Origin: CAZRXG01 sp964603985
GTDB lineage: Bacteria; Chloroflexota; Anaerolineae; Aggregatilineales; UBA3940
Direction: 5' to 3'
DNA length: 64,000 bases
Assembly: GCA_964603985.1 (NCBI GenBank)
Contig: CAZRXG010000002.1
Coordinates: forward strand, 240,740 to 304,739
Shown: positions 53,064 to 60,663 of the stretch, one piece after another
Position numbering within the stretch: position 1 is the first letter of the stretch
How the letters are laid out: each line of letters begins with the position of its first letter
The notes under the pieces: model-generated
Databases searched by the model: none
Told to the model about the DNA's origin: nothing
Seen by the model: the letters and a program-made list of their open reading frames with translations, nothing else
Made by a program: the position numbers and the translations under genes

Positions 53064-54281
53064 ATGGTCATCGTCGGCAGGTGGGACGGACACCCCATCA
53101 CACTGAACCTCACAGCCAACTGTCTCACGATCAGCACCGACGACCCGGCTGAGGCAGACGTATTCAGCTACGACCACGCAGGCCACTTGTGGACGGCCTA
53201 CCTGGACGGCATCTCGTACCGGCGCGGGCTGGACGGCAGGCTGCTGTCCAGGTGGCGACCTCCCGGCGAAGCGCGCCGGCGGCGCTGGCTCCCCCCCGCC
53301 GAGGCGAAGCAGATCGAAGAGCGCGCGTGGAGGAGCGTCAACGCGCTCCACAAGGCCATCACGTCCGGGGCAGCGCAACTTAAGACCCCCCTACCCCAGG
53401 AGGGGTACACCGTCCTGAAGAGAGCCGCCGCCTTCGACGCACACCGCTCACGATCTGACGCCGCCCGCTACCACGCGATCTACAAGCCGGTCGGCATCCT
53501 GCCCCCCGACCGGTACATGGCAATCGTCCTCCAGGCCACCGAGGGATGCTCATTCAACACCTGCACCTTTTGCAGCTTCTACAAAGACCGCCCATTTCGC
53601 ATCAAGCACCCCGACGAGTTCCGCACCCACGCCGAGGCCGTGCGCGATTTTCTGGGGGCAGGGCTGAGCCTGCGACGAACGATCTTCCTGGCCGACGCCA
53701 ACGCGCTCGTCGTCCCGATGCCGAAGCTTCTACCGCTGCTGGACGCCGTGCACCAGGTCTACGACGTGGCGGCGCTGGGCGGCATCTACGCCTTCCTGGA
53801 CGGCTTCAGCGGCGAGAAGAAATCAAGCGCGGACTACGCCCAACTGGCCGAACGCGGGCTGCGGCGCGTGTACGTCGGGCTGGAGAGCGGGAACGAGGCC
53901 CTGCTGAAGTTCCTCAAAAAGCCGGGCACACCCACCGACGCCGTCAAAGCGGTCAAGGCGATGAAAGCGGCGGGCGTGGCGGTCGGCGTGATCGTGCTGC
54001 TGGGCGCGGGCGGGCACCGCTACGCCGGAGGTCACGTCGCGGACACGATCAACGCCATCAACGCCATGCGCCTCGACCAGGACGACATCATCTACTTCTC
54101 TGAGCTGATCGAGAGCGAGGGACTGGCCTACGCCCGCGACGCTCACCGGGCGGGCCTCAAACCGCTGACCCACGACGAGCGCCTCGCGCAGGGAGAGGCG
54201 ATCAGGCGCGGCCTTACCTTCTCAGCCCAGGCCGGGACGCCCCGCATCAGCCGCTACGACATCCGCGAGTTCGTCTACTGA
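53064..54281 (+). CDS. Radical SAM protein with a CX4CX2C cluster motif
   Basis: The 405-residue protein has an unusual N-terminal region of about 140 residues (GRWDGHPITLNLTANCLTIS... ) with no recognised fold, then a radical SAM barrel. The cluster cysteines are Cys162, Cys167 and Cys170 (C-x4-C-x2-C) instead of the common CX3CX2C; some COG1032-like groups have this spacing. YVGLESGNEALLKFLKK and GVIVLLGAGG are typical barrel strands for SAM binding. The C-terminus lacks the auxiliary SPASM cluster. Function unknown. ATG 53064 is preferred over TTG 53049. Confidence 0.8.
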   Translation: MVIVGRWDGHPITLNLTANCLTISTDDPAEADVFSYDHAGHLWTAYLDGISYRRGLDGRLLSRWRPPGEARRRRWLPPAEAKQIEERAWRSVNALHKAITSGAAQLKTPLPQEGYTVLKRAAAFDAHRSRSDAARYHAIYKPVGILPPDRYMAIVLQATEGCSFNTCTFCSFYKDRPFRIKHPDEFRTHAEAVRDFLGAGLSLRRTIFLADANALVVPMPKLLPLLDAVHQVYDVAALGGIYAFLDGFSGEKKSSADYAQLAERGLRRVYVGLESGNEALLKFLKKPGTPTDAVKAVKAMKAAGVAVGVIVLLGAGGHRYAGGHVADTINAINAMRLDQDDIIYFSELIESEGLAYARDAHRAGLKPLTHDERLAQGEAIRRGLTFSAQAGTPRISRYDIREFVY

Positions 54282-54347
54282 CATTGCTCCCTACGTTATA
54301 AGCGCGTAAGAAACCCGCAGCGGCGAGCCGATCCGGGCGGATCGCAC

Positions 54348-54376
54348 TTGCCAAAACGCACACCCCCGGCTATAAT
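54348..54376 (+). promoter_or_regulatory. Promoter for the PerR/Fur-P-ATPase unit
   Basis: TTGCCA (54348-54353), 17 bases, TATAAT (54371-54376). The -10 is perfect. The expected start is near 54383. Confidence 0.8.
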
Positions 54377-54387
54377 CTGGTTGTAGT

Positions 54388-54402
54388 TTAGAATGATTAT
54401 AA
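54388..54402 (+). promoter_or_regulatory. PerR-like box (7-1-7 palindrome)
   Basis: TTAGAAT-G-ATTATAA matches the published PerR box TTATAAT-N-ATTATAA at 14 of 15 positions. It lies 11 bases after the -10, just past the expected +1, a repressor position. This supports autoregulation by the downstream Fur-family protein. Confidence 0.65.
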
Positions 54403-54466
54403 ATAAATATCGAGTTTATACTAAAATCGCTTCTAATTGAGACTGAGTAGCAGGAAAGAACACATT

Positions 54467-54940
54467 TTGGGCAGACACAATCATTCTCGCGAAAGACACC
54501 ACGCTGGCAAGCGCGAGTGGGACAACCCGCTGGTGCGCGGGCTGCAACGCTCCGGGGCCAAGATCACCGCCCAGCGGCTGGCGATCTGCGAATGGCTCTA
54601 CGAGAGCGACCTGCATCCCACCGCGCACGACGTCCACGACGCGCTGCACGAGGCTTTCCCCACCATGAGTCTGGCGACGGTATACAACACCCTCAGCCTG
54701 CTTGAGCGCCTCGACCTGATCCACGAGGTCGGAAGAGCCGAGGACGGCAGCGTGCGCTACGATCCCGACACGCGCCAGCACATCAATCTGGTGTGCAGAC
54801 GCTGCGGGCGAATCGTCGACCTGCCGCTCGTGGATCTGGCGGAGATCGAACACCTGACGCAGACACACGGCTTCCAGATGGACGACATCAGCCTGGTGGT
54901 GCACGGCACCTGCGCCGAGTGCCAGAAAAAGGACGAGTAA
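54467..54940 (+). CDS. Fur-family regulator, PerR-like
   Basis: About 157 residues with the Fur layout: winged helix (ITAQRLAICEWLYES, HPTAHDVHDALHEAFPTMSLATVYNTLSLL) and dimerisation/metal domain with HINLVCRRCG and CAEC cysteine pairs for the structural zinc. The His-rich N-terminal stretch and DPDTRQHINL fit PerR/Zur-like branches. TTG 54467 is preferred because AGGAAAG lies 9 bases upstream; TTG 54437 extends the frame without a ribosome site. Regulatory ligand (peroxide/iron, zinc or manganese) cannot be fixed, but the PerR-like box upstream favours PerR. The metal ATPase follows 6 bases after the stop. Confidence 0.88.
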   Translation: MGRHNHSRERHHAGKREWDNPLVRGLQRSGAKITAQRLAICEWLYESDLHPTAHDVHDALHEAFPTMSLATVYNTLSLLERLDLIHEVGRAEDGSVRYDPDTRQHINLVCRRCGRIVDLPLVDLAEIEHLTQTHGFQMDDISLVVHGTCAECQKKDE

Positions 54941-54946
54941 ACGACC

Positions 54947-57289
54947 ATGACCTCGTCTGTACAACACATCGACATGCCCGAAACGAACTCCGAACTCAAA
55001 CTTCACATCACCGGTATGGACTGCGCCAACTGCGCCCTGACGCTTGAGCGCAGCGTCGCCCAACTGGAGGGCGTGGATCGGGTGCAGGTCAACTTCACAA
55101 CTGCCACGCTCGAAGCGAGCGGCGACCTGGACACCGACGCCGTCGTCGAGCGCGTGCGCGCGCTGGGCTACGACGTGGCCGGTGACGAGGACGCCGACCG
55201 GGCAACCAAGCCGCCCAATGAACGCCCCGGCGGCCCGGCGGGCTTTATTCGCTACCTGCTCGCAGAGCGCCGGACGGCGCTGGCACTGACCGGCAGCATT
55301 CTGCTGGTCGCGAGTGTCCCACTGGCACTCCTTACGAGCGCACCCTGGATCACCTGGCTGCTCAGGGGGATACACGTCACCATCGCGCTGGCGGCCGGAT
55401 ACCCGATCGCGCGCAAGGGATTGCGCTCACTGCTCTCGGCCCACCAGATCACGATGGATCTGCTGATGAGCATCGGCACGCTGGGGGCGCTGCTGATCGG
55501 CGAGACGGGCGAGGCGGCCACCGTGATCACGCTCTTCGTCATCGGCGAGGCGCTGGAGGGCTACACCGCCGAGCGCGCCCGCGACTCGCTGCGCGGCCTG
55601 CTGGCGCTCGCCCCCGACCGGGCGACCGTCCTGCGCCCGTGCATGGACTGCGAGGAACACCTGGGGCAGGCAGGCTATACGGGCGGGCCATGCCCGTTCT
55701 GCGGGACGCACGAGGTAACCATCCCGGTCGAGGAGGTTGCCATCGGCGAGACGGTGCTGGTGCGCCCCGGAGAGCGGATCCCGGTCGACGGGCGTATTGT
55801 GCGCGGGGCAGCGGCGGTCAACCAGGCCCCGATCACGGGGGAGAGCGTGCCCGTCCCCAGAGCACCCGGCGACGAGGTGTTCGCGGGCACGATCAACGGC
55901 GAGGCAGCACTTGAGGTGGAAGTCACCCGCCGGGCAACGGACTCGACGATCAGCCGCATCGTCCGGCTGGTCGAGCAGGCCCAGGCACAGCGCTCGCCAG
56001 CCGAACGCTTCATCGACCGCTTCGCACGCTGGTACACACCGGCTGCAGTGGCACTGGCCGCGCTGGTGGCCCTCATCCCACCCCTGCTCCTGGGCGCACC
56101 ATTCTTCGACACGCCCGACGGCACGCGCGGATGGCTGTACCGCGCGCTGGCACTGTTGATCGTCGCCTGCCCCTGCGCGCTGGTGATCAGCACACCGGTG
56201 ACGGTAGTCAGCGCGCTGACGGCGCTGGCACGGCGCGGGGTTCTGGTCAAAGGTGGCGCATTCCTGGACACGCTGGCGGGCATCAAGGTGTTTGCATTTG
56301 ACAAAACCGGCACCCTGACCAGGGGGCAGCCGGTCGTGGTGCAAACGCGCACGCCGACCTGCGCAGGCAGCCACACCCGCTGCGACGCATGCGACGACAT
56401 GCTGGCGCTGGCGGCCTCTGTCGAGCGCCGCTCCGAGCACCCGCTGGCGCAGGCCATCGTGGCCGCAGCGCACAGCCGCGACCTCGCCCACCGGTACGCC
56501 CCGGCAGAGGCCGTGCAGGCGCTCGCAGGCCAGGGCGTACAGGGTATGCTGGACGGCAGGCGCATCCTGGTCGGCAGCCACGCACTTTTTCACGAGCAGC
56601 ACGGATCGAGAGACGCGCTGCACGCCCAGATCGTCGACGCCGAGGCAGCCGGGCAGACGACGATCCTGGTCACACGGGACGACGAGCTGCTGGGATTTGT
56701 GGGCGTCGCCGACACGCCGCGCGAGAGCAGCAAGACGGCGCTGCGCGCGCTCAAGCGGATCGACCCCCGGATACACACCGTGATGCTCACCGGTGACAAC
56801 CCGACCGTCGCGCAGGCCATTGCACAACGCATCGGTACAATCGACGACGCACGCGCCGGGTTGCTGCCCGAAGACAAAGTGAAAGCCGTGAAGGACTTGC
56901 AAGCCGAATACGGCCCGGTAGCGATGATCGGCGACGGCGTCAACGACGCCCCCGCACTGGCGACGGCAGCCGTCGGCGTGGCGATGGGCGGGGCAGGGAC
57001 GGCCCAGGCCATGGAGACCGCCGACGTGGTGCTGATGCAGGACGACCTCATCCGGCTGCCCGACGCGGTGCAGACCAGCCGCCGCGCGCGCGCCATCATC
57101 CGCCAGAACATCATCTTCAGCCTGGCGGCCAAGGCGGCCTTCCTGCTGCTGGCCCTGCCCGGTCTGGCGACGCTGTGGATGGCCGTCTTCGCCGACATGG
57201 GGGCATCACTGCTGGTCACCCTGAACGGCATGCGCATGCTGCGCTACAACGCGCAGAGGGCCAACCGGTTTCGCCAAAATGGATCTTGA
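54947..57289 (+). CDS. Zn/Cd/Pb-type P1B ATPase with extra cysteine clusters
   Basis: A 780-residue metal efflux pump. The N-terminal HMA domain carries GMDCANC (Cys26, Cys29). The membrane metal site CPC is at 408-410, the phosphorylation motif DKTGT at Asp452, the actuator TGES at 297-300, SEHP in the N-domain, and the TM8 aspartate (Asp750, ADMGASLLVTLNG) that marks the Zn/Cd/Pb class. Unusual additions: a zinc-ribbon-like insert in the actuator domain (Cys232-x2-Cys235-x13-Cys249-x2-Cys252) and a Cys/His cluster (Cys472, His476, Cys479, Cys482) just after the P-site. It is translated directly after the PerR-like regulator, so the pair probably responds to metal or peroxide stress. Confidence 0.93.
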   Translation: MTSSVQHIDMPETNSELKLHITGMDCANCALTLERSVAQLEGVDRVQVNFTTATLEASGDLDTDAVVERVRALGYDVAGDEDADRATKPPNERPGGPAGFIRYLLAERRTALALTGSILLVASVPLALLTSAPWITWLLRGIHVTIALAAGYPIARKGLRSLLSAHQITMDLLMSIGTLGALLIGETGEAATVITLFVIGEALEGYTAERARDSLRGLLALAPDRATVLRPCMDCEEHLGQAGYTGGPCPFCGTHEVTIPVEEVAIGETVLVRPGERIPVDGRIVRGAAAVNQAPITGESVPVPRAPGDEVFAGTINGEAALEVEVTRRATDSTISRIVRLVEQAQAQRSPAERFIDRFARWYTPAAVALAALVALIPPLLLGAPFFDTPDGTRGWLYRALALLIVACPCALVISTPVTVVSALTALARRGVLVKGGAFLDTLAGIKVFAFDKTGTLTRGQPVVVQTRTPTCAGSHTRCDACDDMLALAASVERRSEHPLAQAIVAAAHSRDLAHRYAPAEAVQALAGQGVQGMLDGRRILVGSHALFHEQHGSRDALHAQIVDAEAAGQTTILVTRDDELLGFVGVADTPRESSKTALRALKRIDPRIHTVMLTGDNPTVAQAIAQRIGTIDDARAGLLPEDKVKAVKDLQAEYGPVAMIGDGVNDAPALATAAVGVAMGGAGTAQAMETADVVLMQDDLIRLPDAVQTSRRARAIIRQNIIFSLAAKAAFLLLALPGLATLWMAVFADMGASLLVTLNGMRMLRYNAQRANRFRQNGS

Positions 57290-57314
57290 CAACGTCGCTC
57301 CACATCTATATGAT
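57286..57314 (+). promoter_or_regulatory. Promoter for the leader RNA upstream of glutamate synthase
   Basis: TTGACA (57286-57291), exactly 17 bases, TATGAT (57309-57314). The -35 overlaps the stop codon of the P-ATPase gene. Expected start near 57321. Confidence 0.8.
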
Positions 57315-57344
57315 CTGCTCAGCCTGACAGGAGGGTTTCTGAAC

Positions 57345-57377
57345 ATGACGAAACGACAACAAAGACGCTACAACTGA
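57345..57377 (+). CDS. Ten-residue leader peptide MTKRQQRRYN
   Basis: ATG 57345 follows a perfect AGGAGGG (57329-57335) with a 9-base spacing, better than most genes in the window. The peptide reads MTKRQQRRYN: two adjacent glutamine codons (CAA CAA) and three arginine codons (CGA, AGA, CGC). The stop TGA is at 57375. A hairpin begins 3 bases later. The placement before glutamate synthase genes suggests ribosome-mediated sensing, perhaps of glutamine or arginine charging, or an arrest peptide. Not known from any described family. Confidence 0.55.
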   Translation: MTKRQQRRYN

Positions 57378-57695
57378 ATAGGCGGGCAAACACGAGCGCC
57401 TGGCCCTTGCCCACCGGACAGGGTTAGCAAGGGTGACGAGGATGGAGGTTCCTCACCGCGAGGTGAGGCTAAGCCGGGCAAGCAGCCACGCTGCCTGACT
57501 GGCAAAAATCGGACCGATCGGCGGACGCCTCCCAGGGCTGCCACGCCCTGAGTTTGCCCCTCAAGAAGCGATGTGACAAACCGGCACGGGTAACCGAACC
57601 GGCAAAACACATCACAGTGGCCACAGCAGAGAGTGGCAATCTACTGTGTTCGAGCGACCGAGGGGCGACCCCGCATAACCATTCCCTATTCTGCG

Positions 57696-57717
57696 GGCAC
57701 GCCAGACGTGCCTTTTT
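57696..57717 (+). terminator. Intrinsic terminator at the end of the leader
   Basis: GGCACG (57696-57701), loop CCAGA, CGTGCC (57707-57712), then TTTTT (57713-57717) and GCTTTC. It lies 143 bases before the glutamate synthase-like start. Confidence 0.75.
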
Positions 57718-57860
57718 GCTTTCATGGCAAAGAATCACCGGGATCGGGGCCTCCCTGCCTGCTGATTTTCCCACGACGCCTGTCGGCGGCGGCGGGGGCA
57801 ATCTGCCCCATGCCGCCCGGCGACCGGCGGCCATACGTCGATGCTACAACGAGAGGCAAC

Positions 57861-60359
57861 ATGAAAGCAAACGCACCATCCAAAGCACACAGCCGCTACC
57901 ACATTCACACCCACCACGCACCACCGCCAGAGAAGGGATACCCGGCTCAATTCGCGCTGGAAGAGGGCGCGGCCTACGTCTTCTACGGCCATCCGGTCTT
58001 CGCAGAAAGGACGCACCGCGGCGACGACCACTGGACGGCCGAGATCATCACCCAGACGTGGTACCAGGCCGAAAGCGGGCGCATCCCGATCTCCGGCGCG
58101 GGCTACGGCGGCAAGTTCGCCGGAGAGGGCTTCGAAGGCATCTGGCTGGACATGAGCGAGATCGTCCGGCCCACCCGCGACGGCATCCACGGGCGCGAAT
58201 ACATCTCGACCGGGGTCAGCCTGGGCGCGGGCGCGACCGCCCTTGAATTCGGCGAGGACGGCGAACTGCTCACCTCGCCCCCGAACCGGGTCAACCTGCC
58301 GCTGCCGGTGATCTTCAACCCCCTGCCAATGTCGCTCACCGGGCGCGGGGCCATCCGGTCGCTTGCGCTGGCCGCCTCACAGCTTGGCACGCTGGCACTG
58401 GCCGAGCCGGTCGAGGTCAAAGACGACATCACCGCGCACCGCGACGCGCTGGCCGCACGCATCACAGGCGGCACCATCGACGCCATTCCAGGCGAGTGGC
58501 AGCCACGCTACGTCGAGATCGACGAGCAGCCGGAGCAGATCCTCCCACTGGTCGAGCGGGCAGGGGCACGCTGGCCGGACGCGGTGATCGGGGCGCGGCT
58601 TGAGCTTTCCCCGGAGGCCGCCGAAACCGCCGCCCAGTGGGTCAGGGCGGGCGTGCGCGTCGTGCACCTGTACGCCGACGACATCGCGCGCGATACGGCG
58701 AACCGCCCCCTGCCTGAGGCCCTCCACGCGGTACATACCCTGCTGGTCGACGAAGCACTGCGCGACCGGGTGACACTGATCGTGAGCGGCGGCATCGCGG
58801 CAGCGGAGCACGTCGCCAAGTCAATCGCCTGCGGGGCAGACCTGGTCGCGGTCGACTTCATCCTGATCGTGGCCTGGGGATGCTCACTGTGGGCCGACAG
58901 GGGCACCTGCCCGGCGGAGGACGAGGAGATCGACCCGGCCTGGGGCGCGCAGCGCGTGGTCAACCTGATGAGTGCCTGGCGTGACCAGTTGCTCGAAGCG
59001 CTGGGCGCGATGGGCCTGCGCGAGGTGCGGCGGCTGCGCGGGGAGGTCGGGCGCACCATCTGGCACAAGACCGAAGAGGCAGCCTTCCGCGAGCGCCTGG
59101 GGGGCAGCATCCCCCTGCCGGACTATCCCAGGCTGCCGGAGCCGGAAGGCGGCGAGGGCGATTTCCGCTGGCCGCTGACCCTGCTGCTGTCAACCCAGCA
59201 CCAGGCCCGCACCGCCGGAGCGCCCACCGGCGAGATGGAGTACCGCATCGGGCACTCAGACGGCGGCTTCGACCGGCTGGCCTTCCGGTTTGAGTTGGAG
59301 TCCGACCCGCGCGACGTGCCCCAGGCCGACCCGGCGGACTTCGACCTGAGCCTCCAGCTCAACCGGCGGGACGACGGCCGGCCCGACCTGCGCATCCCCG
59401 TGCCCTGGTACGGGGCCGGGATGTCCTACGGGAGCGTCAGCTTCCCGGTCATGCTGTTGCGCTGCCGCGCCGCCGCCGCACTGGGCACGCTCTCCTCGAC
59501 CGGCGAGGGCGGCTACCCCGACGCGCTGGCACCCTACGCCGATCACATCATCACCCAGGTGGCGACCGGACTGTTCGGCGTCAGCGAGGCGACCCTACAG
59601 CGCGCGCCCATGCTGGAGATCAAGTACGCGCAGGGGGCCAAGCCGGGGCTGGGCGGCCACCTGCTGGGCGGCAAGAACACCGACTCGGTGGCCAGACTGC
59701 GCGAGGCCGTGCAGGGCACGTCACTGTTTTCTCCCTTCCCATTCCACAGCGTCTACTCGGTAGAGGATCACAAGAAGCACGTCGACTGGCTGAAGCAGGT
59801 CAACCCGCGCGCACTGGTCAGCGTGAAGGTCTCCACGCCAACCGACGTGGATATGGTGGCCGTCGGGTCATACTACGCCGGGGCGCACGTCGTCCACCTG
59901 GACGGCGCATACGGCGGCACGGGCGCAGCGCCTGAGATCGCCAAGAAGAACATCGCCATGCCGATTGAGTACGCGATCCCCAAAGTCCATCACTTCCTGG
60001 CCGAGGAGGGCGTCCGCGACGAGATCACGCTGATGGCATCAGGCGGGCTGCGAACGGCCTTCGACGTGGCCAAGGCGATTGCACTGGGTGCCGACGGGGC
60101 CATCCTGGGGACCGCCGAACTGGTCGCCATCGGCTGCATCCGTGTCGCGCAGTGCGAGAAGGGCCTGGGATGCCCGTTCGGCATCACGACCACCGACCCG
60201 GAGCACGCCCGCAAGATCAACGCCGAAGAGGGCTGGCAGCGCATCGTCAACATGTACACCGGCTGGCTGTGGCAGTTGGCCGGGATTCTGAACCGGCTGG
60301 GCATGGCATCGGTCGGCGAGCTGCGCGGTCGCAGCGACCTGCTGGTGTATCTGGAGTAG
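57861..60359 (+). CDS. Glutamate synthase FMN-domain protein with duplicated barrel
   Basis: An 832-residue protein related to the FMN/synthase domain of glutamate synthase (GltB/GlxD). Two homologous halves are visible. The C-terminal barrel (about 480-820) is complete, with PVPWYGAGMSYGSVSFPV, LEIKYAQGAKPGLGGHL, LMASGGLRTAFDVAKAIALGADG and an iron-sulfur motif Cys759-x5-Cys765-x5-Cys771 followed by PFGITTTDP. The N-terminal half (about 130-400) repeats the pattern: PLPVIFNPLPMSLTGRGAIR, LIVSGGIAAAEHVAKSIACGAD and WGCSLWADRGTCP (Cys341, Cys350), but only two of the three cysteines remain. ATG 57861 follows GAGAGGC. The partner amidotransferase subunit is downstream. Confidence 0.85.
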   Translation: MKANAPSKAHSRYHIHTHHAPPPEKGYPAQFALEEGAAYVFYGHPVFAERTHRGDDHWTAEIITQTWYQAESGRIPISGAGYGGKFAGEGFEGIWLDMSEIVRPTRDGIHGREYISTGVSLGAGATALEFGEDGELLTSPPNRVNLPLPVIFNPLPMSLTGRGAIRSLALAASQLGTLALAEPVEVKDDITAHRDALAARITGGTIDAIPGEWQPRYVEIDEQPEQILPLVERAGARWPDAVIGARLELSPEAAETAAQWVRAGVRVVHLYADDIARDTANRPLPEALHAVHTLLVDEALRDRVTLIVSGGIAAAEHVAKSIACGADLVAVDFILIVAWGCSLWADRGTCPAEDEEIDPAWGAQRVVNLMSAWRDQLLEALGAMGLREVRRLRGEVGRTIWHKTEEAAFRERLGGSIPLPDYPRLPEPEGGEGDFRWPLTLLLSTQHQARTAGAPTGEMEYRIGHSDGGFDRLAFRFELESDPRDVPQADPADFDLSLQLNRRDDGRPDLRIPVPWYGAGMSYGSVSFPVMLLRCRAAAALGTLSSTGEGGYPDALAPYADHIITQVATGLFGVSEATLQRAPMLEIKYAQGAKPGLGGHLLGGKNTDSVARLREAVQGTSLFSPFPFHSVYSVEDHKKHVDWLKQVNPRALVSVKVSTPTDVDMVAVGSYYAGAHVVHLDGAYGGTGAAPEIAKKNIAMPIEYAIPKVHHFLAEEGVRDEITLMASGGLRTAFDVAKAIALGADGAILGTAELVAIGCIRVAQCEKGLGCPFGITTTDPEHARKINAEEGWQRIVNMYTGWLWQLAGILNRLGMASVGELRGRSDLLVYLE

Positions 60360-60663
60360 GTGAGAGGCGGTCATATGTGTCCCCTGACGCGCCGTATGCA
60401 CCTTGAGTACTTAATCCGGCCACGATGGATAAGCCTGCCCCCTCCTCGCCCAGCGCTCGAAGAGCGCGGTCGGGAGAGGGGGAGGCCGACCCGGAGGTCG
60501 GCGGGGGTGAGGGCCGCTGAGCAGGCAGCGCCTCACAGTGATGCAGAATTCTGCTTAACACCTGGCGTTGAACATGAGCCAAAAAACCTACCCCTGAAAG
60601 GTTCGGAGGTGGGGGGCAAACAATGACCGGACTAATAGGTCTACCACACTGACGGAGGAAACC
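60360..60663. other. 304-base gap between glutamate synthase genes, mostly repeat copy B
   Basis: The gap is almost filled by the MITE-like repeat (60394-60640); the last 20 bases hold the GGAGGAAAC ribosome site for the amidotransferase gene. No separate promoter was recognised, so the two genes may still be one operon with an inserted element. Confidence 0.6.
60394..60640. repeat. MITE-like repeat element, copy B
   Basis: Shares TGCACCTTGAGTA-TTAATCCGGCCACGATGGA at the left (in two parts) and GGTGGGGGGCAAA-CAATGACCGGA at the right with copy A. Ends are imperfect inverted repeats (60408-60419 and 60627-60637). The interior has a G/C-rich hairpin (CGCCCAGCGCTC-GAA-GAGCGC) and about 100 extra bases compared with copy A. 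No transposase. Confidence 0.75.

Larger units (their letters stand above)
57320..57720 (+). ncRNA. Candidate attenuation leader / structured RNA
   Basis: After the mini-ORF several perfect stems can form: AGGCG/CGCCT (57380-57401), CCCTTGC/GCAAGGG (57404-57433), CCTCACC-GCGA-GGTGAGG with a GNRA loop (57451-57468), GATGTG/CACATC (57570-57613) enclosing CGG-GTAA-CCG, and CCCGCA/TGCGGG (57670-57697). GAGG/CCTC (57438-57454) competes with the GNRA hairpin, and the last stem shares two bases with the terminator. I could not match it to RNase P, tmRNA, SRP RNA or a known riboswitch. Confidence 0.55.
57290..57860 (+). other. 571-base region: promoter, mini-ORF, structured leader and terminator
   Basis: No conventional gene is present. 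Transcription from 57286-57314 yields a roughly 400-nt RNA with a ten-codon ORF, several perfect hairpins and an intrinsic terminator at 57696-57717. The remaining 143 bases up to the glutamate synthase-like gene hold further GC hairpins (GGGGC-AATCT-GCCCC, GCCGCC/GGCGGC) and a GAGAGG ribosome site. Confidence 0.7.

Noticed and set aside
57438..57470. Fluoride riboswitch-like GAGGATGGAGGTTCCTC
   Set aside because: The first stem-loop resembles the crcB motif, but it has an extra base in the loop and the pseudoknot partner (CUCCUAC) is missing nearby.
57320..57720. RNase P RNA, tmRNA or SRP RNA as identity of the ~400-nt leader
   Set aside because: The size fits, but the conserved P4 core of RNase P (GAGGAAAGTCC), the tmRNA acceptor end and tag, and the SRP GGAA-loop core are all absent.
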